22,317 nt of DNA from an uncultured Clostridia bacterium (GCA_947367285.1 CANBDB010000011.1:1-22317), one strand, 5' to 3'; counted from the stretch's first letter, positions 14,107 through 22,173 are shown. A program made the numbers and translations. Notes: generated by a model from the sequence alone, not told the origin.

Positions 14107-16920
14107 TTATTTAACGTATACGAGGATACCGCCTGCAGGAACGTTAACTGTTCCGCCATTCTGTGTAGCAATTGTTTTAGAGCCTGCCTGATCAACAGTA
14201 GCAACGAGCTTCCAAGAGCCGCTCATACCGTAGCTTACGTTAGAGCCGGATGCATTGATAAGAACGATTGCTTCCTGGCCGTTAGCAAGTCTGTAATGAA
14301 GAGCATATCCTGCGCTTCCAAGACTCTCGCTTTGAATGTTTGTAGCAACATCAGAGAAGATGGGGTATGCCTTTCTCATTTCTACGAGACCTGCATAGTA
14401 CTGAGTCATCTTATACTCTTCAGAGCCGGGCTTAAGTGTGCTCCACTTAAGGTTGTTTGTTTCGTCGCAAGAGCTATAGCTGTTTTCGTCATACTCACCG
14501 GGAACAAGGTTACCTTCCTTATCGTAGAAGGGCTTTGTACGAAGCATTTCTTCACCAGCCTGTACGAAAGGTGTACCCTTGGATACAAAGAGGATAGCTG
14601 CACCAAGACGGTTAGCTTTTGCCTTAGCAGCTGTGCTTCCGCCCATTGTCAATGTGAGCTGGTCCCAAAGAGCCAAGTTATCGTGAGCACTCATGTAGTT
14701 GATAACCATGCTGTTAGGAACTCTCCAACCTGCACCGTTAGCACCACCACCAAGAATACCAAACAATACCTTGTTCAAGTTATCGCCGTTTGCACCGCCA
14801 TTAAGGATACCGGATGTAATTGTGCCGAAGCCACTGTTACCCTTAAGACCGTTTCTGATAGCATCGTTAAATACTGCTACTGAGCCGATAGCACCGTTTG
14901 TGGGTATAATCTGACCGATGTTAGACTGGTTAGCCTGTGCGCTACCGTCTGTAGTTGAACCCATTGTCCAACCTTCACCGTAAATAATTGCATTAGGATT
15001 GATAGCATGTACTGCCGCCTCAACCCGTCTCATTGTTTCGAGGTCGTGAAGACCCATGAGGTCGAAACGAAGACCGTCAAGGTTGTACTCTTCCATCCAG
15101 TAGCTTGTGCTTTCTACCATAAACTTACGGTACATGTAACGTTCAGAAGCTGTATCGTTACCACAACCGGAAGCATTGGAGTTAGCACCATTAGCATTGT
15201 ATCTGTAATAGTAATAAGGAACGATTCTGTGGAATGAGCTGTCAGTTGCGCTGAATGTATGGTTGTAAACAACGTCCATAATAACGCCGATGCCAGCTGT
15301 GTGAAGTGCCTGAACCATCTGCTTATATTCTGTGATTCTTACTTCACCGTTATAGGGGTCTGTACTATAGCTTCCTTCAGGAACGTTATAGTTCTTGGGG
15401 TCATATCCCCAGTTAAATCCGCTGTCGGGATTTTCTTCCTTAACTGTTGCGTAGTCGTAAACAGGAAGGAGGTGAACGTGTGTTACACCGAGGTTAACAA
15501 GATAGTCAACACCTACGGAAACACCGTGCTCATTTACAAGACCTCTCTCAGTGAATGCAAGGTACTTGCCCTTGTACTGAGAAGAAGCGATAAGGTTGGA
15601 GAAGTCACGAACATGAACTTCCCAAATGAATGCGTCGGAGTAGTGATCCATACCGGGATCGAAGTTTGTATCGTCCCAACCCTCGGGATTTGTCTTGTCG
15701 AGATCAACTACCATTGATCTGTTACCGTTAAGACCAGCAGCTCTTCCGTAGGGGTCAGTTGCTGTTTCTGTGCCTGCAGCTGTTGTTACTGTGTATGTGT
15801 AGTAAACACCGTGTCCTACTTCAGGAACAGTTACGGACCAAACACCCTTTTCGCCGAGTGTCATTTCAACATGCTCATAAGCATCCTTTGCAGAACCGGG
15901 GATAGGATTCTTTTCTTCATCTTCTTCGTTGCCCTTAGTGTAAAGGTCAAGAACTACGTTTGCGGCTGTGGGAGCCCAAACCTTAAACGTTGTGCTTACA
16001 AGCACGCCGTTTTCATCGTAGTTGATTGTAGAACCGAGGTCTGTTCCCTCGTAGTTATACATATTAGCAAATTCCTTAGTATCAAAGATCTGCATAGGAA
16101 CTGCATTGATAGCCTCAAAGCCTTCGATCATAACTGTATAGATCTTATTAAGCTTAAGTGTCTCTTCTACTGTAATCATACCCTGAGTAGTGGACTTACC
16201 CATTGTATTTACTCTTGTAACTGTGAGCTTCTTGTCGCCATCCCATACACTTACCTGACCGTAGTTTTCAAGCTTCTTGCCGGGATTGATATTATACTGA
16301 ATTGTGTGGAAGTCTTTAATTCCAGCAACGTTAAATTTCTTGATTTGCACTAGATTTTCTCCATCATCACTTGCGTATTGATTTGTATCACCGTTCTTAA
16401 GGAAAATATATGTTTCTTTTCCTGTAATGATTGCGAAACGGTCATCGCCGCCGTCCTTGGAAGCTGAACCCCAGCTTGTGCCACCGGGCTCGGAGCAGTC
16501 CTTACGAACGATAAAGCCAACCTCTGTTACTGTTTCGGGTACGTTGATAACAACCTTAGCACCGTACTCGCACTGTTCCATAAGGTAACCCTTACCGTCA
16601 ACGTCATCGTACCAGATCCAAATGTCACATGTCTCGTAGTCAGCCCATGATGAGAACATAGGGTTAACCCAGTAGAATGTAACTTTATTGTATCCTTCGG
16701 GTGTTTCGATATCATACTCGCCTTCGGGGGGCTGGTATGTACCCTTGATACCGCCGTCGTCAACTTCACCGGATGTATCAGGATTGTCAATGCCTTCTAT
16801 TTTTTCAGTAATAGAAGGATCACCTGTGGGAGGTGTGATAACACAAGATGTTCCAATGATGCCGAATACCATACAGATCAGCAACAAAAGGGACAAGTGT
16901 CTCGTTAAAGTTTTTTTCAT
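14107..16920 (-). CDS. pulA: Surface lipoprotein type I pullulanase
   Basis: Debranching enzyme cutting alpha-1,6 links in pullulan and amylopectin. Domains: signal peptide with C26 (GTSC, a loose lipobox with Gly at -3); CBM41 (about 76-185, DIWIWYDDVDGKGY and VGFIVRKD); pullulanase N2 module (195-290); CBM48 (295-395, TTFKVWAPTAANVVLDLY); GH13_14 barrel with FNWGYDP (502-508), DVVYNHT (549-555), GLRFDLMGLHD (616-626, nucleophile D620), IYGEGW (acid/base E649) and SAHDN (H746, D747); then a C-terminal sandwich ending at 937. The frame opens 20 codons earlier (ATG 16980), but AAAGGA at 16928-16933 and the signal peptide both select ATG 16920. It follows malQ by 38 bases, probably in the same transcript, and precedes the starch-binding lipoprotein. 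Confidence 0.95.
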   Translation of the reverse strand: MKKTLTRHLSLLLLICMVFGIIGTSCVITPPTGDPSITEKIEGIDNPDTSGEVDDGGIKGTYQPPEGEYDIETPEGYNKVTFYWVNPMFSSWADYETCDIWIWYDDVDGKGYLMEQCEYGAKVVINVPETVTEVGFIVRKDCSEPGGTSWGSASKDGGDDRFAIITGKETYIFLKNGDTNQYASDDGENLVQIKKFNVAGIKDFHTIQYNINPGKKLENYGQVSVWDGDKKLTVTRVNTMGKSTTQGMITVEETLKLNKIYTVMIEGFEAINAVPMQIFDTKEFANMYNYEGTDLGSTINYDENGVLVSTTFKVWAPTAANVVLDLYTKGNEEDEEKNPIPGSAKDAYEHVEMTLGEKGVWSVTVPEVGHGVYYTYTVTTAAGTETATDPYGRAAGLNGNRSMVVDLDKTNPEGWDDTNFDPGMDHYSDAFIWEVHVRDFSNLIASSQYKGKYLAFTERGLVNEHGVSVGVDYLVNLGVTHVHLLPVYDYATVKEENPDSGFNWGYDPKNYNVPEGSYSTDPYNGEVRITEYKQMVQALHTAGIGVIMDVVYNHTFSATDSSFHRIVPYYYYRYNANGANSNASGCGNDTASERYMYRKFMVESTSYWMEEYNLDGLRFDLMGLHDLETMRRVEAAVHAINPNAIIYGEGWTMGSTTDGSAQANQSNIGQIIPTNGAIGSVAVFNDAIRNGLKGNSGFGTITSGILNGGANGDNLNKVLFGILGGGANGAGWRVPNSMVINYMSAHDNLALWDQLTLTMGGSTAAKAKANRLGAAILFVSKGTPFVQAGEEMLRTKPFYDKEGNLVPGEYDENSYSSCDETNNLKWSTLKPGSEEYKMTQYYAGLVEMRKAYPIFSDVATNIQSESLGSAGYALHYRLANGQEAIVLINASGSNVSYGMSGSWKLVATVDQAGSKTIATQNGGTVNVPAGGILVYVK

Positions 16921-16958
16921 AACAAATTCCTTTCGTTTTATATTAATTTTGTTATTGA

Positions 16959-18455
16959 CTATTGATTTGCACGTCCGCATCTTACAGTTACGTCCAAAAT
17001 CTTTTCTTTAAGCCTTTTGGATGCGTAAGAGGGGGTTGCGCGGTATGTCCAGTTGCCTTCAGCAACTGCGGGTGTGTTGATTCTTCCCTCACTGTTGGGC
17101 AATTCGAGATAATCCTGAAGAGGAACCATAGCAAGATCCGCAGGGCTATTCATTGCAAACTCAATGAGTGCCTCGATTGCGTTCTGTCCTTCTCTTCTGG
17201 GACATTCTTCATTGAATCTCGCGAGAGCTTCCTTGTCGAGGTTGTAGTACCAAGTATATGTACAATCACTATCATGAGATGCGGAATATACGATACAGTT
17301 GGAGTTAGGATAATTTCTGGGAAGGTATTCGCTCTCCTCGTCATAGAATGCGAAGTGGAGCATCTTCATTCCGGGGAATCCGGTTTGCTCGAGAAGCTCG
17401 GTTACGTCCTCAGTGATGAGTCCCAAGTCCTCAGCAATAATCTTTGAATCGGGAAGCGCCTTATCAATAGCCTCAAAGAGAGCGATTCTGGGACCGATCT
17501 CCCACGTGCCATGACGGGCGGTATCATGATGAGCAGGAATTGCATAGTAGCTTGCAAATCCACGGAAGTGGTCGATACGAATAATGTCGTAAAGATCGAA
17601 ATTCGCTTTTGCCCTGTTTACCCACCAAGCAAAATCCTGTTTTGCCATGAGGTCATAGTTGTAAATGGGATTGCCCCAAAGCTGTCCATCAACGGAGAAT
17701 CCGTCGGGGGGACATCCAGCTACGATTGTGGGATTATAATTTTGGTCGAGAAGGAACTGCTCGGGAGCGCTCCAAACGTCAACGCTATCGTGTGCAACGT
17801 AGATGGGCATATCACCAATAATTGTGATGTTTTTGGAGTGAGCGTATTCAACTACTGCCTTCCACTCTCTCATGAATTCATATTGAATCCATTTCCAGAA
17901 ATTCATTTCTGCTTCAAATTCGTGAGCATGCTCACGTGCGGATGCTACGTTCTTGTGCTCGTCAGCCCAAAGTGTCCATTGACAATAATTGTAGTGAACC
18001 TTGAGCGCCATAAAGAGTGCGTAGTCCTCTAACCAGATTGCTGTATCCTTGCAGAATTTTTCATATTCCGCATTAGGAGTAAAGCGTGAGAATGCCTTGC
18101 GAAGCATTTCATATCTTGTGTTGAAGAGCCAACCGTAATCCACCTTGCCCTGCTCGTGCTCGTAGGAATCAAGCTCGTCCTTTGTAAGAAGCCCCTGCTT
18201 GTGAAGAAGCTCGGGAGCTATAAAGTACGGGTTGCCTGCACAAGCTGCGGGAGACTGATAGGGGCTATCGCCGTAAGACGTGGGATTAAGAGGAAGCACC
18301 TGCCAGCATTTTTGCTTGGTTTCATCCAAAAAATCAACGAAGTCAAAAGCACATTTACCAAAGTCACCAATGCCATATTTTGCAGGCAAGGAGCTAACAG
18401 GCATAAGTATGCCGCTTTTGTGTTTAAATCCGAAATTATTCTTAGTATTGTTCAA
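16959..18455 (-). CDS. malQ: 4-alpha-glucanotransferase (amylomaltase, GH77), TTG start
   Basis: Cytoplasmic enzyme that transfers glucan segments between maltodextrins, producing glucose and longer chains. No signal peptide is present. GH77 landmarks: SGILMPVSSLPAKYGIGDFG (14-33), LPLNPTSYGDSPYQSPA (54-70), nucleophile D295 in IIRIDHFRGF, acid/base E342 in IIAEDLG, and D395 in SASHDSD, where the family more often has GTHDNDT. The 498 residues match the family. The reading frame reaches ATG 18491, but the promoter -10 ends at 18497, so transcription would begin at about that codon. AAAGGAG at 18463-18469 sits seven bases before TTG 18455, which I take as the start. It is the first gene of the malQ-pulA-binding-lipoprotein operon. 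Confidence 0.94.
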   Translation of the reverse strand: MNNTKNNFGFKHKSGILMPVSSLPAKYGIGDFGKCAFDFVDFLDETKQKCWQVLPLNPTSYGDSPYQSPAACAGNPYFIAPELLHKQGLLTKDELDSYEHEQGKVDYGWLFNTRYEMLRKAFSRFTPNAEYEKFCKDTAIWLEDYALFMALKVHYNYCQWTLWADEHKNVASAREHAHEFEAEMNFWKWIQYEFMREWKAVVEYAHSKNITIIGDMPIYVAHDSVDVWSAPEQFLLDQNYNPTIVAGCPPDGFSVDGQLWGNPIYNYDLMAKQDFAWWVNRAKANFDLYDIIRIDHFRGFASYYAIPAHHDTARHGTWEIGPRIALFEAIDKALPDSKIIAEDLGLITEDVTELLEQTGFPGMKMLHFAFYDEESEYLPRNYPNSNCIVYSASHDSDCTYTWYYNLDKEALARFNEECPRREGQNAIEALIEFAMNSPADLAMVPLQDYLELPNSEGRINTPAVAEGNWTYRATPSYASKRLKEKILDVTVRCGRANQ

Positions 18456-18462
18456 AACGCTT

Positions 18463-18469
18463 CTCCTTT
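18463..18469 (-). promoter_or_regulatory. Ribosome binding site that fixes the malQ TTG start
   Basis: AAAGGAG on the minus strand, seven bases upstream of TTG 18455-18453. No comparable site precedes ATG 18491, which coincides with the expected transcription start. Confidence 0.85.
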
Positions 18470-18496
18470 CAATAAAAAGAAATATTTCCATCGTTT

Positions 18497-18525
18497 ATTA
18501 TAACATTTATACAAATTATTGTCAA
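18497..18525 (-). promoter_or_regulatory. Consensus sigma-A promoter of the malQ operon
   Basis: On the minus strand, TTGACA (18525-18520), a 17-base spacer and TATAAT (18502-18497), with TGt before the -10. All twelve hexamer bases match consensus. A promoter this strong would normally need repression or attenuation, but no operator palindrome or CcpA cre-like site is evident around it. Confidence 0.9.
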
Positions 18526-18560
18526 GAATTAGTCAAATATTTGAGCAAAAAATAATAAAC

Positions 18561-18590
18561 AAAAAGCACCTACATTTTTAGGTGCTTTTT
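18561..18590 (-). terminator. Terminator of the XRE membrane-protein gene
   Basis: A 12-bp stem (AAAAAGCACCTA 18561-18572 with TAGGTGCTTTTT 18579-18590) with a 6-base loop has U-rich 3' arms on both strands. It lies 28 bases after the stop of the gene ending at 18618 and insulates the malQ promoter from it. Confidence 0.88.
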
Positions 18591-18617
18591 AACAAAATCA
18601 AGTATTTTCGACAAAAT

Positions 18618-19400
18618 TTATCTCTTAATCAACTTATCCAATGCATTGGCTATCGGATAGTACACGGGAATAGTAATGAATATTATCCACGAAGGATGCC
18701 AATTTCCATAGTATAGGCCCAAAACAAGATACACAAAAGCCGCAAACACAGGGTATGCAAAATTGACAAATTTCCTTTTATAGATAGCATCAACAAAGGA
18801 ATAGTAGATAGGTATGGTAATGAATACCACCCAAGAGAGTGCCCAACCACCAAAATAGTTTCCAAATCCGCAAACGAGATATGCTATCGTGCATATCACG
18901 GCATACGGAACTTGGAGCCAAAATTTCGTGGAATGTGAATCGTTCTCATCGGTTTCGTCGTCGTCAAAATCGTCATCATCAAAATCATCATCGTTATACT
19001 TGACATTTTCAATTCTAATTCCATTAAAACCGACCCTGACTTTTTCTCCATCCTTGCTTTCAACAAAGATGCCCTCAGGACCTATCTTTACCTTTTCTTC
19101 ACCATCGTCGATATCTACAAACAATTTCTCGCCCTCGTTTTTTTCTTCTTTAGTCTCATCCTTGGGTTCTTCTTGAGCTTCTTCCTTCTTCTCCTCTTTC
19201 TTTCCGTAGATAAGCTCATCAAGTGAAAGACCGTATATTTTTGCAAGTCCAATGAGATTGTCCGTATCGGGGCTCGCCTCACTTCTCTCCCACTTTGATA
19301 CCGCTTGACGCGATACGCCAAGCTTCTCCGCAAGCTCCTCTTGTGAGAGGTTGTTTTTCTTTCTTAACTCATATAATCTGTTTGCTGTTTCGAGTGTCAT
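18618..19400 (-). CDS. XRE-family regulator fused to a duplicated membrane domain
   Basis: A 260-residue protein. Residues 1-64 form an XRE/Cro helix-turn-helix (NLSQEELAEKLGVSRQAVSK at 17-36, recognition helix in SRQAVSKWE). A lysine/glutamate-rich linker follows (65-100). Next come two copies of an 11-residue beta motif, VKIGPEGIFVE (104-114) and VRVGFNGIRIE (121-131), then an acidic tract rich in Asp (136-153). The C-terminal part is two copies of a two-helix unit, about 165-205 and 216-254, each with the pattern YLV.G...(G)W..SW.(I/V)FITIP(I/V)YY. It is probably a membrane-tethered DNA-binding protein whose membrane part senses envelope state, but signal and targets are unknown. It is the nearest regulator to the starch operons, though proximity alone does not link them. 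AAAGGA precedes the ATG. Confidence 0.85.
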   Translation of the reverse strand: MTLETANRLYELRKKNNLSQEELAEKLGVSRQAVSKWERSEASPDTDNLIGLAKIYGLSLDELIYGKKEEKKEEAQEEPKDETKEEKNEGEKLFVDIDDGEEKVKIGPEGIFVESKDGEKVRVGFNGIRIENVKYNDDDFDDDDFDDDETDENDSHSTKFWLQVPYAVICTIAYLVCGFGNYFGGWALSWVVFITIPIYYSFVDAIYKRKFVNFAYPVFAAFVYLVLGLYYGNWHPSWIIFITIPVYYPIANALDKLIKR

Positions 19401-19506
19401 ATGTATTTTCCTTTCGTACCGGGGTTATGACTTGAGTATATCAAAAAGTCGAAATAATTTCTATATATTTTAGTTTTCAAATGTGCTACTTTCGGTTGCA
19501 TTTCTC

Positions 19507-19535
19507 ATTATACCCCTATTTTAGACGAATTTCAA
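19507..19535 (-). promoter_or_regulatory. Promoter of the XRE membrane-protein gene
   Basis: Minus strand TTGAAA (19535-19530), 17 bases, TATAAT (19512-19507). The leader would be about 100 nt. A second, weaker possibility nearer the gene is TAGAAA (19463-19458), 17 bases, TATACT (19440-19435). Inverted GACTT/AAGTC arms (19429-19450) surround that second -10. Confidence 0.75.
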
Positions 19536-19546
19536 GGTATTTTAGT

Positions 19547-19579
19547 AAAAAAATAAAGAGTGCCGAAGCACTCTTTATT
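19547..19579 (-). terminator. Terminator of rplS
   Basis: On the minus strand a 12-bp stem (19568-19579 with 19552-19563) is closed by a UUCG tetraloop and followed by a run of seven U (19553-19547). It starts 16 bases after the rplS stop. Confidence 0.93.
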
Positions 19580-19594
19580 TTTGTTAAGTTGTAA

Positions 19595-19936
19595 TTAGAT
19601 TCTTTCCTTAACCTTGGATGCCTTACCCACTCTATCGCGAAGATAGTAGAGCTTAGCACGTCTAACCTTACCGTGTCTGATGATGTCAACCTTCTCTACG
19701 TTGGGAGAATGGATGGGGAATGTCTTTTCAACACCTACACCATATGCTACTCTTCTTACGGTAAATGTTTCGGAGATACCGCCGCCGTGTTTAGCGATAA
19801 CTGTACCCTCGAAAAGCTGAACTCTTTCACGTGTGCCCTCTTTGATCTTGTTGTGAACACGGATTGTGTCACCAACGTTAACCTCGGGGAGTTCCTTCTT
19901 AAGCTGCTCGTTTGTAAAAGCCTTGATCAAATCCAT
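19595..19936 (-). CDS. rplS: 50S ribosomal protein L19
   Basis: Ribosomal protein at the 30S-50S interface. The 113 residues align end to end with the family: an N-terminal helix (LIKAFTNEQLKKELPEVNVGDTI region), VHNKIKEGTRERVQLFEGTVIA, GGGISETFTVRRVAYGVGVEKTFP, HSPNVEKVDIIRHGKVRRAKLYYLR and a basic C-terminus ending KVKERI. AAGGAGG at 19946-19952 is nine bases before the ATG. In many bacteria rplS sits beside rimM and trmD; here it has its own promoter and terminator and neither partner is in the window. Its leader of about 85 nt has hairpin potential. Confidence 0.98.
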   Translation of the reverse strand: MDLIKAFTNEQLKKELPEVNVGDTIRVHNKIKEGTRERVQLFEGTVIAKHGGGISETFTVRRVAYGVGVEKTFPIHSPNVEKVDIIRHGKVRRAKLYYLRDRVGKASKVKERI

Positions 19937-19941
19937 TATTG

Positions 19942-20021
19942 TGGCCCTCCTTATTAATTGGAATATTCATGCAGAGCGTCGCAGCGGACTATTCCTTGAT
20001 AAATATGTGCATACACATACA
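19942..20021 (-). promoter_or_regulatory. rplS 5' leader, possible L19 autoregulatory RNA
   Basis: The leader folds plausibly around a GGAATA/TATTCC stem (19990-19995 with 19960-19965) enclosing a GC-rich segment, preceded by a small TGTG-TATG-CACA hairpin, with the SD just 3'. An L19 leader RNA family is known in low-GC Gram-positives, but I cannot confirm membership by eye. Confidence 0.3.
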
Positions 20022-20027
20022 TCGTGT

Positions 20028-20056
20028 ATTATAGCACAACTTTTTCTAAATTGCAA
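20028..20056 (-). promoter_or_regulatory. Promoter of rplS
   Basis: Minus strand TTGCAA (20056-20051), 17 bases, TATAAT (20033-20028) with extended TGc. The -35 begins ten bases after the stop codon of the upstream flippase gene. Confidence 0.82.
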
Positions 20057-20065
20057 GTGTTTTTG

Positions 20066-21469
20066 TCAAATTTTTACGAATTTTTTTAGTACTTTTTTAA
20101 GTGCTGAAATAATGGATTTCGCATTGACTGCGCACATAAATGCCACCATTACAATTTGAACCAAAATATTGTATTTCAAATTCAAAACCATAAAAATGAT
20201 TTGAACAATTACTATCGCCGTATTAAGCAATATCTTCCCTGCCTTTAGATCAAACGGCATAAAGGATTTTGAGTGGATCGCGCGGAATACAAACACGGCA
20301 AAATAACTTATCGCCGTTGCAATTCCCGCACCCTGCGCGCCCATTGAGGAAATCATTGCAAAATTCAAAATAATGTTGAGCATTGCTCCAAATGCCGCTG
20401 AAATGAGTGACATTGTGGTCTTTTTTTTGACAGTATAAATCGTACCGATAAATGTAACGAGTGATGAAAATACTGTGGCTATAAGGAGCACGGGCATAAA
20501 TCTCCACGCTTCAAAATAAGACTCGTTCAGCAAGAGTATGGTCGCAATTTTCGTAAACGGAATAAGCATCGAGCACCCGAGGAAAAGCACCGCCCCATAG
20601 CGTTCAAAAACCTCGGAAAAGAAGTTCTTTACCTCCTCCTTGTCCTTTGACTCGGATATAGCGGAGATTTGCCAAGCCTCGTTGAAAACTCCTGCCACAA
20701 GCGCGATTATAGTGGGTATCTTATATGCCGCGGAGTAAAGTCCGTTCTCGCCGCTTCCGCAGATGGCAGTGACGATAAATCTATCGGAAACATTGGTTAT
20801 CCACCAAATGACCGTAGTGGGCATCATGGGCAAGCTATATTTGAGCATTTCCTTGATTTTCAATTTAGAAACAAACTTAAAGGAAAAGTCCTTATAAAGC
20901 TTCGCGTAAATTACCAAAAATACAGTTCCGACCGCATCGGCAACGGCAACGGAAAGCACGTAGCCAGTAACACCGAGCTTCATGGGGATTAGGAACAAAA
21001 TATTAAAGGCAATCGTCAGCGCAGTGCCTAAAATTCCCTGAAATGCGTACAGTTTCATATGTCCCTTTGCTCTCATATACTCCTTGGCAAGAGTATGGAA
21101 ATTTGAGCTTATAACGTAGAACGTGAGAAGCCACGCAAAGCCGTCAAAATAAGAGATAAGCGAGATAAGCGGAGATACCAAAAGGAACACCGCGCTCGTG
21201 CAAAGAAGCACAGTCGCCCCCGAGGAAAATACCACCTTGTTGTTCTCTTCCTCATCAGCTGCAAATCGAAAAACGCCATGAGTAATTCCTATACAACAAA
21301 ACGGAATAAGCAAGTTAGCGGCATTTGTAATAAGGTCCGCCGTGCCGTACTGCTCCTTTGACAAAATAGCCGTGTAAAGAGGCATCAAAAAATAGACGAG
21401 CAGCTTTGATGCAAACGTACCCACTGACAGTATTAACGTATTTGATAATAGCTTTTTGTACTTGTCCAT
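20066..21469 (-). CDS. Oligosaccharide flippase (PST/Wzx-like, MOP superfamily)
   Basis: Polytopic inner-membrane protein of 467 residues with about 12-14 hydrophobic helices and little soluble sequence. The N-terminus (NTLILSVGTFASKLLVYFLMPLYT, quoted in part, then ILSKEQYGTADLI) is typical of polysaccharide-biosynthesis exporters that flip lipid-linked saccharide units outward. The ATG is preceded by a near-perfect AAGGAGGTG. It is a stand-alone gene with its own promoter, without glycosyltransferases beside it in the window, so the substrate is unknown. No clear terminator follows it, and some read-through into rplS is possible. MATE or MurJ membership is less likely from the N-terminal pattern. 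Confidence 0.88.
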   Translation of the reverse strand: MDKYKKLLSNTLILSVGTFASKLLVYFLMPLYTAILSKEQYGTADLITNAANLLIPFCCIGITHGVFRFAADEEENNKVVFSSGATVLLCTSAVFLLVSPLISLISYFDGFAWLLTFYVISSNFHTLAKEYMRAKGHMKLYAFQGILGTALTIAFNILFLIPMKLGVTGYVLSVAVADAVGTVFLVIYAKLYKDFSFKFVSKLKIKEMLKYSLPMMPTTVIWWITNVSDRFIVTAICGSGENGLYSAAYKIPTIIALVAGVFNEAWQISAISESKDKEEVKNFFSEVFERYGAVLFLGCSMLIPFTKIATILLLNESYFEAWRFMPVLLIATVFSSLVTFIGTIYTVKKKTTMSLISAAFGAMLNIILNFAMISSMGAQGAGIATAISYFAVFVFRAIHSKSFMPFDLKAGKILLNTAIVIVQIIFMVLNLKYNILVQIVMVAFMCAVNAKSIISALKKVLKKFVKI

Positions 21470-21500
21470 TTCCCCACCTCCTTAAAAATTCGACTTTAAT

Positions 21501-21529
21501 ATTATACCACATTTATACGGCCCAGTCAA
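21501..21529 (-). promoter_or_regulatory. Promoter of the flippase gene
   Basis: Minus strand TTGACT (21529-21524), 17 bases, TATAAT (21506-21501) with extended TGg. The leader is short, about 25 nt. Confidence 0.82.
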
Positions 21530-21552
21530 CGAGTTTTGAAAGATTTCACAAA

Positions 21553-21579
21553 TAAAAACCCACCGCCGAGGCGGTGGGT
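21553..21579 (-). terminator. Terminator of hpf
   Basis: On the minus strand a 9-bp stem (ACCCACCGC with GCGGTGGGT, 21558-21579) with a CTCG loop is followed by TTTTTATTT. It lies 12 bases after the hpf stop. Confidence 0.92.
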
Positions 21580-21590
21580 GAAATGACAAA

Positions 21591-22118
21591 TTATTTATAA
21601 ATTATCGGATTGATAAGTCCGTATGTTCCGTCTTTTCTTGCGTAAACCACGCAAACGTTACCTGTTTCGTCATTAAAGAAAACGAAGAACTGATGTCCGA
21701 GGAGGTTCATCTGCATAATAGCTTCTTCAACTGTCATCGGGAAAAGCTCAAACTCCTTATTTCTTACGATGAATTCGGGATCTTCGTCAAGCTCCTCGCC
21801 AAGATCAGGAAGGATGAATTCGTTCTCCTTGAATCTCTTTTCGAGACGGGTCTTGTTCTTTCTGATCTGACGGTCAATGATCTCTACGCAGCGGTCCATA
21901 GCGTTTTGGAAGCTGGTGTCGTCAACCTCAGCACGAAAGATCGTGTTAGCGCCGTGAATCGTGATCTCAACTGTATCACGCTCACGCTTACAACTGAACG
22001 TTACTGTTGCGGAGGCCTCTGAACCAAAGTATTTGTCAAGTTTTGCAATCTTCTTTTCAGCCATTTCTTTGGTTGAATCCCAAACGTTCATCTGTCTGCC
22101 AACAATAGTAATCTTCAT
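21591..22118 (-). CDS. hpf: Ribosome hibernation promoting factor, long form
   Basis: Stationary-phase or stress factor that binds the 30S decoding region and, in the long form, dimerises 70S ribosomes into silent 100S particles. Its 175 residues hold the N-terminal S30AE domain (MKITIVGRQMNVWDSTKEMA onward, with RERDTVEITIHG and the DRCVEIIDRQIRKNKTRLEK helix), an acidic linker (about 108-118) and the C-terminal dimerisation domain (KEFELFPMTVEEAIMQMNLL, then GHQFFVFFNDETG and VVYARKDGTYGLI). The long form is the usual one in Firmicutes. AAAGGA lies before the ATG and the gene has its own promoter and terminator. It is the last gene before the contig end. Confidence 0.97.
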   Translation of the reverse strand: MKITIVGRQMNVWDSTKEMAEKKIAKLDKYFGSEASATVTFSCKRERDTVEITIHGANTIFRAEVDDTSFQNAMDRCVEIIDRQIRKNKTRLEKRFKENEFILPDLGEELDEDPEFIVRNKEFELFPMTVEEAIMQMNLLGHQFFVFFNDETGNVCVVYARKDGTYGLINPIIYK

Positions 22119-22173
22119 AGTATCATTCCTTTCGAGTTGTATTTAATCGAAAAGGTTTCCCTTTTCTGATTTT

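Noticed and set aside
18950..18995. Repetitive tcatcg/tcatca tract suggesting a microsatellite or phase-variable repeat
   Set aside because: It encodes the Asp-rich linker of the XRE protein with mixed codons and no exact unit repeat, so slippage is unlikely to be its purpose.
19552..19579. GAGTGC...GCACTC inverted repeat resembling a CIRCE heat-shock operator
   Set aside because: The arms are in the opposite order to CIRCE, the spacer is 4 rather than 9 bases, and a UUCG loop plus U-run make it the rplS terminator.
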